From Taxillus chinensis (Eukaryota; Streptophyta; Magnoliopsida; Santalales; Loranthaceae): a DNA stretch of 64,000 nt. Positions 1 to 11,239 of the stretch are shown piece by piece (within the stretch, counting starts at the first letter, position 1; each line of letters starts with the position of its first letter). Made by a program: the position numbers and the translations under genes. The stretch spans positions 52,385,427-52,449,426 of the forward strand of contig CM042089.1 in NCBI GenBank assembly GCA_023512835.1, written 5' to 3'. The notes under the pieces are model-generated. The model made no database searches. It was not told the origin of the DNA and saw nothing but the letters and a program-made list of their open reading frames with translations.

Positions 1-1
1 A

Positions 2-1772
2 AAGGAGAAGTCTGTTGCCTTTAAGGCCGTTGGTCAACCAAGGGAACCATCTTCAGAAGAGGAAGAAGATGAAGCTGATGAACCTGTTTCAGATAGTGCC
101 TCAGATGAAGAAGTGGCATTTTTGATCAAGAAACTGCTGAAGAGAAGGGCGAACTATAGGAGAAAAGCAAGGCAGTCATCCTCATCCTTTTCTAAGGGAA
201 AGGATAAGGAGAAGTTGTAGTGTTATCACTGCAACAAGCCCGGCCACTTCGCCGGCGATCATACAAGTGAAGAGGGAGAAAAATGAGGCAGCTGAGCAGA
301 AGAAGAAGACCAAAGGCTCTTCAAGCAGAAAGGATGACAAAAGGAAGAAGGCCCTTGTCACCAACAAGTTTAACAGTGAAACTGAGGAGGAAAAAAAATC
401 ATCTAATAAGGAGGAAAAGGAAAAAGGTCTCATTTGCTTCATGGCTGACCATTCACCTCCCCTCAAGGTAAGAACTTATGAACAACTCTACATTGAATAT
501 GAAGATACCTATAGAGCTCTTAAAGAAATAGAGGAACAATTTCTTCCTATGAAAGCTGACAAAGAAATATATTATTCCAAACTGGAAAGGCTTTCATGTG
601 AATATAGAGACTCTATAGATGACTATGAAAGAACAGAGAGAAGATTAAGAGATGAAGTGAGTGAGATGAGAAGCACACACGATGATCTTTTAGACAAAGC
701 TGGACAACTAAAAATGGCTATTAAGGACATCGATAGGCTTGAAAAGGAACTAGCTGAAACCAAAGCAGAACTGGAAAAGGAAAGACAAACCAGTCAAAAG
801 TGGCAAGACTCTGCTGAAATTGCAGCCCACGTTAGGACCACTCCAGATGTTAAAGGTCTCGCCTTAGGTCTAGGCTTCTCTGAAGACCAAATAGCCAAGG
901 CCCAGACTTACCCTGTGCAGACCAAGTGTCTGGCTGGCTTTGTTCCTGCTGGCAGTGTGCTCCTTGATTGTGGAAAGGAGGTAATGGCTGTTACTAGTCC
1001 AGCCAAACCAGTAACACCCGAACTCAAAGACCTGGGTATTATTGCATCTCAGGATAGTGATGCAGCAGTTGCTAAGATAGAACTGAAAGCTGAACCTTCA
1101 GTCAACCTGTCCTCTACATCCCAATGCAAGGGTAAGGGTGTAGTTATTCCAGAGACAAAACCAAGTAGACACACTACTACGTTTGAGACTGGTTCATCCA
1201 GCAAGGCTGCTACCTTCCAGCCTAAGTTTGTCCCTGGTGGTAGAGTTAAGAACGGTCTAGGATATGTGAGAAAACCTAGGAAACCTCTTAACACACTAGC
1301 AAAACCCTTGAGACGGAGTGTTCAACCCAAACCTGTCAAATGCCCCATCTGTGGTGAAGTTGGACACCTCTCCTATCAGTGTAGATTCTACCTTGAGTAT
1401 CTTAGGAAGGAGATTGCCACAGAAGTCAGGGTAAACCTTAAACAGCTGAATTTCTCTAAAAATCTGCAGTGCAACAACAACTCTGATAGGAAGAAACAAT
1501 CCAGGCACACACAGGCTACCCATTCAAAGGACTTAAAGAGTAAACCTGTGAAGAAAACTGCCAATATTGTGCTTAAGAAAGCTGCAGTAGGTAACAATGA
1601 AGAAGGAGAGTCGTGTATGTACTCCAAGGATTACCTTGCTAACGTGACTAATTCTGGATCACCTAAATTAGCATGGCAAATTAAGTCTGCTCCCTCTTAC
1701 TGGAAACCTAAAATGATAACTGCAGCTCACACTTACCCAAAGCCCAATCTTAATTGGGCCCCCAAGACTTAG
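2..1772 (+). pseudogene. gag: S1 gag, C-terminal part: two zinc knuckles and a coiled coil
   Basis: Reading starts in frame 2 with an acidic then basic stretch and meets TAG at 218-220 just before a zinc knuckle (CYHC, then GH) at 221-262. The last Cys of this knuckle is lost through small changes and the frame then shifts. From 267 to 1772 one frame encodes a Lys/Glu-rich segment, a heptad-like coiled coil (about 480-830) and a second perfect CX2CX4HX4C knuckle (CPICGEVGHLSYQC) at about 1339-1380. Capsid and RNA-packaging roles are inferred from the family. The frame ends at TAG 1770-1772, a stop also present in S2. The capsid domain proper lies before the window. Confidence 0.85.
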
Positions 1773-2105
1773 TTACTCATTGTGCAGGAACACGTACCTG
1801 AAGCTGAAAGAAGCCACTGGAAACAAAAGATCAATTCCAGCTAGTGGTATCATGATAGTGCCTGTTCAATGCACATGACAGATGATGCCTCTCTATTAAG
1901 TGAAGTAAGGGAGGTTGCAGCTTCATCTGTCACTTTCGGGGACAACAAAAAGGGTAAGATTGTGGGTAAGGGTACTCTCTCTAATGGTTCTATTTCAATT
2001 CAGAATGTATCTGTTGTTCAAGGTCTTAAACATAACCTATTGAGCATAAGTCAATTATGTGACAAGGGTTATGAAGTTTGATTCACTAAAGACACCTGCA
2101 CAGTT
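1773..2105 (+). pseudogene. S1 copia aspartic protease remnant
   Basis: In the same frame as gag and integrase. The active-site region reads WYHDSACSMHM at about 1845-1877, corresponding to the usual copia D-S-G motif followed by HMTG; here the Gly is Ala, as it is in S2. TAG at 1842-1844 just before the motif is CAG in S2, and TGA at 2079-2081 is a second stop. The family cleaves the Gag-Pol polyprotein; this copy cannot be translated through without suppression. The segment after the active site leads into the GAG-pre-integrase domain. Confidence 0.75.
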
Positions 2106-3149
2106 ATGGACCCTGTCTCTAAAGAGGTGAAGTTGCATGGGCATAGACAAGTCAATGTCTACAAGTTGGTCTTTGGTAATGCTCAATCTAATGAACCAAT
2201 TTGTTTTCTGTCCAAAGCTTCACCTGACATTAGTTGGTTGTGGCACAAGAGATTTGATCATTTAAATTTTAAGACTATGTCTAAACTGGCATCTCTTGAT
2301 TTGGTTGAGTGCTTACCCAAGCATGTTTATGAGAAAGAACACCCTTGTAGGGATTGTCAGCTGGGTAAGCAGGTTAAACATTCCTTTAAGAGTGTAGATA
2401 AAACCTCAATCACACAACCACTTGAACTTTTGGACATGGACCTATGTGGACCAATCAATGTGTCTTCGTTATCTGGTGCACGATACTTTCTTACAGTAGT
2501 AGATGATTATACCAGATACACATGGGTCATGTTTCTCAGAAACAAAACTGAAACATTTGAGAATCTTGTTGAACTCTTCAATTGGGTCACTAATGTTAAG
2601 AGTCTTTCTATTAAGTGTATTCGTAGCGATCATGGCAAGGAATTTGAATTTTCTAATATGTTAGAGTTCTGTACTGAACATGGTATCCATCATAATTTCT
2701 CAGCACCAAGAACTCCACAACAAAATGGAGTGGCTGAAAGAAAGAATCGGACATTAGTTGAAGCAGCTAGAACCATGTTGACAGGAACTCAGTTCCCAAA
2801 ATCCCTATGGGCTGAAGCTATTGCCACTGCTTGTTATGTACAAAACAGAACTCTAATCAATAAACGAGCCATGAAAACACCCTATGAGTTATGGAAGGGA
2901 AGGAGACCAAACATTGGTCACCTAAGGATCTTCGGATGTACTTGCTACATTCTGAACAATGGCAAGGATTACTTGAATAAGTTTGATGCCAAATCAGATG
3001 ATGGATATCTCATTGGATATTCCATGACTAGCAAGGCTTATCATGTGTTTAACAGAAGGACTAAAGTTGTTGAAGAGTCTATTCATGTTTCTTTTGATGA
3101 GACTAACCATGGAATGCAGAAAGGAGATCAAAAAGTAAATGAAGTGTAG
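2106..3149 (+). pseudogene. S1 copia integrase (GAG-pre-integrase plus catalytic core)
   Basis: Residues run from a GAG-pre-integrase zinc-binding part (WLWHKRFDHLNF, then CRDCQLGKQ; the usual GHLN His pair is partly altered to DHLN) into an rve core. The core has Asp in the DLCGPI segment, Asp in IRSDHGKEF and Glu in the AERKNRTLVEAART helix, the D-D-E set. The part after the core (MKTPYELW, FGCTCYI) is typical of copia. It would insert element cDNA into the genome. The frame is closed by TAG at 3147-3149, which is CAG in S2, so this stop is a copy-specific C-to-T change. Confidence 0.87.
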
Positions 3150-4899
3150 GACACTATCATTGTAGGAGACCAAGACATAGATAACTCTACTACAACAGAA
3201 CCAATGACAGATGCACCTGAACCTGATGAACAAAGAGCTGAACCGGTTGCTGCAGAACCAAGTCAAAAATCAGCAAAAAATCATGACTCTAACATTCAAC
3301 CTATTCAGTCTCTGCCACTTCTACCAGCCCAAGAACCTGACATTGAGCAATTGGGCATTCTTCATGAAGAAAGAGAAGACCTTCCAAAGGCAAGGAGAAG
3401 GTTAAAGGATCACCCTTCTGAACTGATAATAGGAGACCCTGCTACACGAGTTAAAACGAGGGCTGCCACACTCCATGAAAATCTGTATATGTGTTTCCTA
3501 TCACAGGTGGAGCCAAAATCAGTTGATGATGCAGTTCAGGATCACTATTGGATTGATGCGATGCAAGAAGAACTAAATCAGTTCAAACGACAGAAAGTAT
3601 AGGAATTGGTCAATAGGCCCAGATCACAACAAGTCATTGGTGTGAAATGGATTTTCAGAAACAAACTTGATGCTGATAGTGTTGTAGTCAGAAAGAAGGC
3701 CAGACTGGTAGCCAAAGGATACAGACAAGAAGAAGGAATCGACTATGATAAAACCTTTGCACCAGTTGCTAGACTAGAGGCCATCCGCATGTTCTTAGCA
3801 TATGCAGCATTCAAGGACTTCAAAGTTTATCAGATGGATGTCAAGAGTGCTTTCCTGAATGGAGACCTTCAAGAAGAAGTCTATGTTGAACAACCGCCCG
3901 GATTTCAAGAGCCAAACCAAGAACACAAGGTATACAAACTAAAGAAAGCTCTATATGGACTAAAACAAGCTCCCAGAGCATGGTATGAAACACTATCAGA
4001 GTTTCTGATCAAGAACAAGTTCAGAAAAGGCAAAATTGACCCCACATTGTTTCTCAAGGAAGGAAAAGGATCACCCTTTATAGTCCAAATTTATTTGGAT
4101 GACATCATCTTCGGATCAAGGGACAAAAGGCAATGTGAAGACTTCTCCCATCTAATGAAAAGTGAATATGAGATGAGTATGATGGGAGAACTATCATTCT
4201 TCCTTGGATTGGATGTCAAATAGTTGGAGGATGGGATTTTTATCAGTCAAACCAAATACACCAAGGAGATACTGAAGAAGTTTAAGATGACTGACATAAC
4301 TCACATGAAAACTCAGATACCAAGCTAATCCCAAGGAATCCCACTTGTCTCATATGAAAAGGATTATGCGGTATCTGAAGGGAACTGAAAATTTGGGACT
4401 ATGGTATCCAAGAGAGTCTGATTTCAAACTGAGAGGATATTCAGATACAGAATTTGCCGGCTACAGGATTGATAGGAAGAGCACAAGTGGAACATGCCAA
4501 CTTCTTGGCAACAAACTTGTATCCTGGTTTAGCAAGAAACAGAATTCAGTTTCAACCTCCACAGCTGAAGTTGAATATATTGCTGCAGGAAGCTGTTGTG
4601 CTCAGTTGCTTTGGATGGCCAGTCAACTTTCAGACTATGGGTTTAACCTGAAGGTTGTGCCTCTATATTGTGACAATACATGCACCATTGCAATCTCCAA
4701 CAATCCTGTTATGCATCCCAAAACCAAGCACATTGAGATCAGACATCACTTCATACGTGACCATGTGCTAAAGAAAGACATTTCCCTGGAATATATATCC
4801 ATTGATGACCAGCTTGCAGACATATTCACCAAACCACTACAAGAAGCTAGGTTTAATGAACTTCTGACAAAACATGGCATGTTAGATTTACATTCATAA
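3150..4899 (+). pseudogene. S1 copia reverse transcriptase and RNase H
   Basis: A linker (3204-3602) leads to RT_2 (3606-4223) with [36 protein letters not shown] and the catalytic YLDD at about 4090-4101. Stops at 3600-3602 (TAG for Trp) and 4221-4223 (TAG for Gln) are absent from S2. At 4313/4314 about 140 bp present in S2 are missing, shifting the frame. RNase H follows (4345-4899) with the copia signatures STAEVEYIA, YCDNT and the C-terminal LADIFTKPL. RT and RNase H would copy genomic RNA into cDNA in the virus-like particle; this copy is dead. Confidence 0.9.
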
Positions 4900-6565
4900 G
4901 TCTCACAGCATGTCTTTTGTTTCATTTCAACCTAATCACTTGTGCATGAACAGAAGTATGACACTGTTAATGACAGTTTATGTTTCCATGAAAATTAGTA
5001 GTGTCTAAGTGTGATTCATGCATGTCTACTGCGAGAAATTAAGAAATTGCATGGATGAAACTTGTCGCCTCTGAACTTGGTTCAAGTCTTTTGTGCAACC
5101 TGTCATGAATCCTCGAGTCTTGAGTGTAATGAATGCAATTCCCTTTATGTTTAAAGTAAATGATATTCCTATTACTTGTCATATTCATTCTAAGCGAATA
5201 TCACCTGTGTGGCATTGCATTCATTAACTAGCAGGAACTGTTGTATCGTATGGTACTGTTGGCTTGCATGGAAAGGATCCTCAATGATTTAATGCTCAAA
5301 GGATGACTGAGACTATAGTATTTGAGAATCATAAAAAGCCTATTACTCAAAAAGAGCCGATACATTTCAATGAAAAAGGCAAGGTGAAAAAGGCAAAAGA
5401 AACTATCAAAGTCAATTGCCTATCTTAGGGGGAGTCCTCACTACTACCCTCAGATGTATCTCTTTCAGAGTAATAATTGGAGTTCAAACCGGATGATCAT
5501 CTAAGATCCAAAAGAAAACTGTGTTGAGCTCTATCCAAGTGAAAAGGTTCATGAATTAGCCCTGAAAATGAGTACTCTACAAAGAAAAAGGGGGCAGCTC
5601 ACACAGACAATAGGACTGATAAACCTCCAACCTCTATACATGTACTGTGTTGTAAATTAGACAATGATAGAGTGTGCGTTCTGATTCTCAATAGGGTCAT
5701 CTTGTCTCTTAAGTCATCTATGCTGAACTGAAAATCATTGTTGGCTCAGGGTTGTGGTAAGATTCGGTTGACCATGAGTATACCAAATAGTGTAATTCTT
5801 GTTCCTGAATCATACCCACATGCTGATCCGAGAGTGAGAGGGTCAGGCCTCCGCTAAGTGAGTTTTGCCGAATATGTGAGGAGACTCTAAATTCATGACT
5901 GGGTTGTCGCATTTGATAAACCACGGTATACTGGATGCTATGTTAATACAGTGATCATTTTCTGGCACAAGATGTAGTGTGATGAAGTACTTAGCCATTT
6001 CTAAGGTAAATGGAGAGTTAAATGGTAGTGATGCAGTAGCCATATATGTAAACCAGGTATTAGGTTGAAAGAAATCAAGTTTTGGGCACATAATTTCAAT
6101 TCCACTCACAATACTGTTCATCATGCATAATATTATGTGAATTGTCATATACATCCCATGTGTGTTGTTAAGTGTTGAAAAAGTCCAGAGAAATTCACCT
6201 TTCACTGAATCCATAGTGGACCTCAAAGCAACTGCATCGAAGAACTGTTGGATCGAAGACTGTTGCTTCGAAGCCTCGAAGGTCGAAGCCTCGAAGCATC
6301 CTAAACGCAGCTTCGTAGAGTCGCAGTCCAAAGGGTTGAAGCGAGACGGATTTTGTTACTCACTACTCAAGCATCGCAGACACGTCAGCACGTCACTGTG
6401 CACTTAAAATCCAAAACATACTGACTTAAGGAGTGACGTGGACTTTTCACTTAAGTATTCCAACAAGTGGATCAGGAAGATAAAGAGGCGCGTCAAAGAA
6501 AAGAACGCGTACCATGAAGACGAACCGACAGAGTGTGTGACTTCTACGGTATACTTCTCAACTCA
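4900..6565 (+). other. S1 spacer between pol and the accessory gene
   Basis: No coding region on the element strand. It contains a polypurine-like tract (TTAGGGGGAG at about 5426-5435) that is conserved in S2, a stretch matching the S2 site where Tat-A inserted (about 5500-5560), and a block rich in TCGAAG and its complement (about 6234-6330). Such a spacer with extra polypurine tracts is typical of SIRE elements. The last 100 bases lead into a TATA box. Confidence 0.6.
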
Positions 6566-6572
6566 TATATAA
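6566..6572 (+). promoter_or_regulatory. Internal TATA box for the S1 accessory gene
   Basis: TATATAA lies 215 bases before the MAG start codon, in a block (about 6540-6610) conserved in S2 at 28594-28600. It is followed by a pyrimidine-rich leader. It is far from any LTR, so it is a candidate promoter for a separate accessory mRNA. No transcription data are available. Confidence 0.5.
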
Positions 6573-6636
6573 GTCACTGACAGAGACGGAGCCTAGAGGT
6601 ATGTTTGTCGTTTTCACACTCGAACCCTAACCCTAG

Positions 6637-6638
<2 letters not shown>

Positions 6639-6690
<52 letters not shown>
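6639..6690 (+). repeat. (CT)26 microsatellite in the accessory-gene leader
   Basis: An uninterrupted CT run between the internal TATA box and the start codon. The S2 leader has only short GA/CT-rich remnants, so this expanded in S1. Confidence 0.95.
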
Positions 6691-6694
<4 letters not shown>

Positions 6695-6786
6695 TTCTCG
6701 TTCTCTCTCTTTCTCTCTCTCCTTTGACCACCTTCGAACCTAACCATCCCTCTCTACGAGTGTCTATCTCTCTCTCTATAACCTCT

Positions 6787-9083
6787 ATGGCAGGACCAAG
6801 CTCAACAATGTCAGAAGGACTAGGAGAAATCGTACCTAGCTTTATAGTCGATTGGGAAGCCATAGGAGACGCGAAGGTCAGCTGGTTAGGCGAATTCAAA
6901 AATCGTCTCGATGAATCTGGGATCACATCCGTATGTACAGGGATGCAAGATGTGCTAGTAGAAGACGTCTCGCAATTTCATGAGACTTTGGCAATCTTTG
7001 GAGACGACTTGGTAGGAACGGTACATGAGTGGAGATTCGAGTCTCTCCCAAAACGCTCCGAAATGCACTTCCACTCCCTAAAGGTAACTTTGATCCTCTT
7101 CCTAGTCTCTCCAGAGAAAAGTGTAAGTCTTTTCTTGGGTATTCCAATCTTGGAAAGCAAGGTCGGGGAGCCCTGAAGATTGGGACTGGCGACTCTCATA
7201 GTCACTGGACAGTGCCTACTGTGTAAGAAGACTGCTCATGACTCTGCAAGCCATGAGCAGATGAAGATCATGTGCAGTGTTCTACAGGGAAGACGAGTAG
7301 ACTGGGGAACTCAGATACACACCATGATCAAGAGCAAGAAAGGACACTTTGGACTACTTCTCCCCACAGTACTAAGGTTCCTGCACCTTGACGTATTCTA
7401 CAACAGACCTATAGTGCCACTGCCGACCAAATACATTTTTAAAAGCATCTATGAGGATGGTCGGCTGGAGATCAAGTCGATGAAGAGGCCTGAATCAAGT
7501 GCGAGAAGTCATGCAGAGGACACTACCAGCTCTGTACGGGCCCCAGCTCACATACCACGACAGCCGGCCCCTGTCCCACAGACTTTAGGGGATCCTCTAC
7601 GTCCGCCGCAACAATACATATAACTGAAGTGGTGGAGAACATTGCCAGAACTCATCTCCCCACTGGTTCTACACCTGAGGAGGCTCCTACTACCGAGCTG
7701 CCCAGGGATACTGCAGAAATTATAGAGCCTGCAGATAGAGGGCATACACCAGCACAGGAAACCCCAAAGGATAGGGGTACAACACCTGTTCTGTTGAGCT
7801 CTCTTGGGGAGTCTGAGCTAGAAGACTTTTATGTTGAGTATGCCAAGGCTCATATGACCCCCGCTGAATTAAGGAAGGCATGGATCACCTTTGGTAAGCA
7901 GATGGTAGACAAAGACCATCTGATTAGCTGGTTGGTTGAGCAGGGTCTTGTAAGAAGAGACCCAGTGGAAGCTGTATCAGTGGTTGCCCCATCTCCCATC
8001 ATGGTGGACTCACCTACCACATCTACTCCTCATGATGCTGAGATGGTACCGAATGCTGTGGAAGAAGAAGCAGAAGAAGAAGAAACCCTTGCTGCTGCAG
8101 CCAGTGACTCCGATGCAGGAGCAGTTCCATAGGTCCCTGAGCCTGTGGAAAGTTCTGAGATGGCCACACCATCTGCACCGTTAATTCATCAAATGGCCAC
8201 TCAGGTGAGTGAGGAGTTCGCAGCCAATATCCCAATGGCTATTCCAGTAGCAGCTGCGTCTCACTCCCGTTCACTGACGGCTAAAGAAGTAAATCATCTG
8301 GCAAGCAAAGTCCTTGAGAAATTGATTTCCTCCGGCATCTTTAAAACATTACTATCTCAAGCTTTTGAAGAACGACTGGCTGCCATGGAATTAGGTATGG
8401 AAGAGGTACGAACTCAAGTTGAGTTATCAGATCGTACCCTAGACAAGGAGCAACAAGAAATGACATCTCTCTCACGTGTAAACTCCGATGGGTTCAGACA
8501 TCTGGAGGAACATTGTGAAGACATTAAAGGTGCTTACCAGAGACAATACCAACGACTCAGTACAACTCTGGGAGCTATTCTTTCTGAATGTCATCGTCTT
8601 GCTAATGGGGAAATAACTCTCACTGTCAAAGACACACACCCACAGCCATCAGACCGGCCTGCACCTGAACCTGTAGATCCTCTACAGCCAATAGTGCCTC
8701 CCTCGAGTCACTCACCACCTCCATCTACATCCACTTACTCCCATGGGCGAAAACGTGCACATAGAACCACTATCATCACAGATTCTGATGATGATGATGA
8801 TGATGATATGCCCATTGGAACACGCATGAAGAAGCAGACAGCTGCTCCATGCCAACCATCTTCTTCCACTCTGCCTGGTCCATCAACTACCCATCCCAGT
8901 ACGGCTGAGTATACCATGCCTGCTTCACCTACTAAACCAGCCGCTACTACCACCGACCAACCACTAGTCCCACCGCGCATTGTAACCACAGGAGGCACCT
9001 CAGCTGAACTTGCTGCTTTCAATACCTATGTTGCTGGGGATTGCACCACACGGACTTGTGGCTACGAAGCCTTCTTCACCGGA
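6787..9083 (+). pseudogene. S1 accessory protein, N-terminal and linker part, broken by the Tekay insertion
   Basis: The ATG at 6787 (MAGPSS) matches S2. The first about 250 codons resemble the domain annotated in plants as putative plant transposon protein (Pfam Transposase_32-like); recognisable parts are FIVDWEAIG, LCKKTAHDSASHEQ and VDWGTQIHTMIKSKKGHF. A frameshift lies near 7030-7180, another near 7620, and TAG at 8130-8132 is CAG in S2. A Pro/Ser/Thr-rich linker follows, with a helical EERLAAMELGMEEVRTQVEL segment (about 8370-8430), a basic GRKRAHR and a run of seven Asp near 8780-8810. The protein is cut at 9083 by the gypsy element and resumes at 18282. Biochemical function is unknown. 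Confidence 0.75.
9079..9083. repeat. Target-site duplication CCGGA, left of Tekay element
   Basis: CCGGA immediately before the TG of the left LTR, repeated at 18277-18281 after the CA of the right LTR. The 5 bp length is normal for this superfamily. Confidence 0.95.
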
Positions 9084-10177
9084 TGTCACGCCCCAGATTT
9101 CCAACCCGAGGAAACCGGTACGTGACTCCCCTTTTACCCACACGGAGGGCAAAGGGGTTAGGATACAAACCATGAATATTACATTTTAAACATCCACCAC
9201 ACATTCAAGAAAGTAATGTTCATAAAAGCAATCCAAACCAGTTTATTACAACAAAATCCTTTCCAAATCCCATCCCCACTGGGGTTACATCAATTCCCAT
9301 AAAAAAAAACAAAACATAAATGGAAGAGAGTAAAATAATTATGGTCTTCCACCTAACGCCTATAAGTCCTTGGAAAACAAGCAAACACAGTAGGAGGGGT
9401 GAGCAACCACAGCTCAGTAGGGATCAAGTCTCCCCAACCCTTCCCATGCTCCTAGCGGCTACATGCATGTGCACAGGTGTAGTGACGTGACGGGTAGGAA
9501 AAAGAAAATAAAACATCACACAAGTGGGCGTAACCCCAGCCCCAGCCACACTGGCTAACAAAACACATCTCAAGCAAGTAGTTTAACCGCCTCTTCAGGC
9601 CACTGATTTAACCGCCTCTCAGGCAAAGTAGTTTAACTGCCTCTTCAGGCCACTGGTTTAACCGCCTCTCAGGCAAAGTAGTTTAACCGCCTCTTTAGGC
9701 CAGATAGCACAGTCATGCACACAACACACACCACGGTCACTCAAGCATAAAACCAAACACTTGGTGTGCACCCGTTCACAAGTGCACAAACCCAGCCATT
9801 CAGGTCATAGAACAAACACCCAGAATACATACATACACTAAATCACAAGTCCAGCCACACAGACATATTACCAAACACGTAATGGCCATAAACACACAGC
9901 TATATTCACACAGGCATTTCATCGAACATATAGCATGTAACAACAGAATCACACCAAAATGCCACTGAAGGCCAACATCCATATAGGAGATCACACCTAT
10001 ATGGATTACATATGTATATATAAACAGATATAACTCTACAATCTGCCCTAGAACCCTAGGACAGAGGAGGATTTAGGAAGAACAGAACCCCTACCTTGTA
10101 TGTTCTCCTGCTCCCGCTTCCACGCAAGACTCCGACCACCCACGCAAGACGCTCCGGCAGCCACCAGAAGCTCTCCT

Positions 10178-10227
<50 letters not shown>

Positions 10228-10910
10228 GACGGCTGGTGGAGCAACAAACCCTAAACCTAAAGCAGAGGGGCTTCTCCTCCTTATATAGACAACACAACAT
10301 CAAAACGACGTAGTTTTGATTAAGTGAATCCCAGCATCAAAACGACGTAGTTTTGATGGAACAAGCTATGACCTTCCCACATCCATACACACCAAAATAT
10401 TCACAATTCCGACATGGTCCTTTGGGAAAAGATGATTAGAATGACAAAACCAAGATAACCATGCAAAAACATGCTTGCACGCCAATTTGAACGCCAATTC
10501 CCCAATTGACATGCAGCTCCAAATGCACTCAAACTTCACCCCAAGCCTCCTTGCATCTTGTAGAGGTCTAGGAAGCAAAAATATGCTTGCACGTGAAATG
10601 GGTGAATTCACGTGCAGCTCCAAATGCTCTGAAATTTATGTGGTAGATAGAGGACCTCATTCTAAGAAACTTTTGTTCTTGCACGCCAATTGTTTGAGGC
10701 CATCTACTAGGTCAAAAGTGAGCTCCAAGATCAGCCAAAATAGCTTAAAACCGCCTGTATACGCATAGCATCTTCCTAGGGCATAAAGGTACGTTATCAC
10801 TTGTCACATGCACCTCCCAAAAGTCCCCTCTTGGGCTCATCTCTTACCTCAAACTTGTGCACCAACATCCAAGGTGTTTGTGGTTAACTTCATACACACG
10901 GGTCATTACA
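9084..10910 (-). repeat. Tekay element 3' LTR
   Basis: TGTCACGCCCC to GGTCATTACA. It contains alternating repeats of TTTAACCGCCTCTTCAGGCC and a shorter variant (about 9576-9705), a (CT)n run at 10181-10225 and, on the - strand, a TATATAA box at 10281-10287 preceded by two near-palindromic 22-mers (10299-10320, 10336-10357). Confidence 0.95.
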
Positions 10911-11239
10911 TCCTCTCCCCCTTAAGACTTTTCATCCTCGAAAAGAAATGACATACGAGGAAAACAAACCCAAGCTACCTATTTGCCACACGGCGAGCCA
11001 CAACACCCAAATGGGTTATACACCGCGCACAACACATAACAACACATAACAAGGTACCACCATAATCCATAACCACAATAATGCATATAACACATGTCCG
11101 CATGTCACAAATACACATCTCAAAACACATCACAAATAAGAACACATGTCTTTAAAAGACAATACAAATACACCAAATCGTACACAACTAATACAAGAAA
11201 ACACATCACTATCCCTTGGCCAGCAGCCACCTCCCACGC
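10911..11239 (-). other. Tekay polypurine tract and 3' untranslated region
   Basis: On the - strand CTTAAGGGGGAGAGGA (10911-10926) lies directly beside the 3' LTR and is the plus-strand primer. The rest up to the end of pol (11240) has no coding content. Confidence 0.85.

Noticed and set aside
5843..6331. Antisense open frame of 162 codons in the S1 spacer, with a similar antisense frame in S2 (29052-29351).
   Set aside because: The shared part differs mostly by amino-acid-changing substitutions, has no recognisable domain, and follows from general similarity of the two copies.
6633..6926. Arg-Glu repeat protein on the - strand.
   Set aside because: It is the translation of the (CT)n microsatellite.
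9576..9705. Short regularly spaced repeats in the Tekay LTR, considered as a CRISPR-like array.
   Set aside because: Units directly adjoin with no unique spacers, they lie in an LTR and are duplicated in the other LTR.
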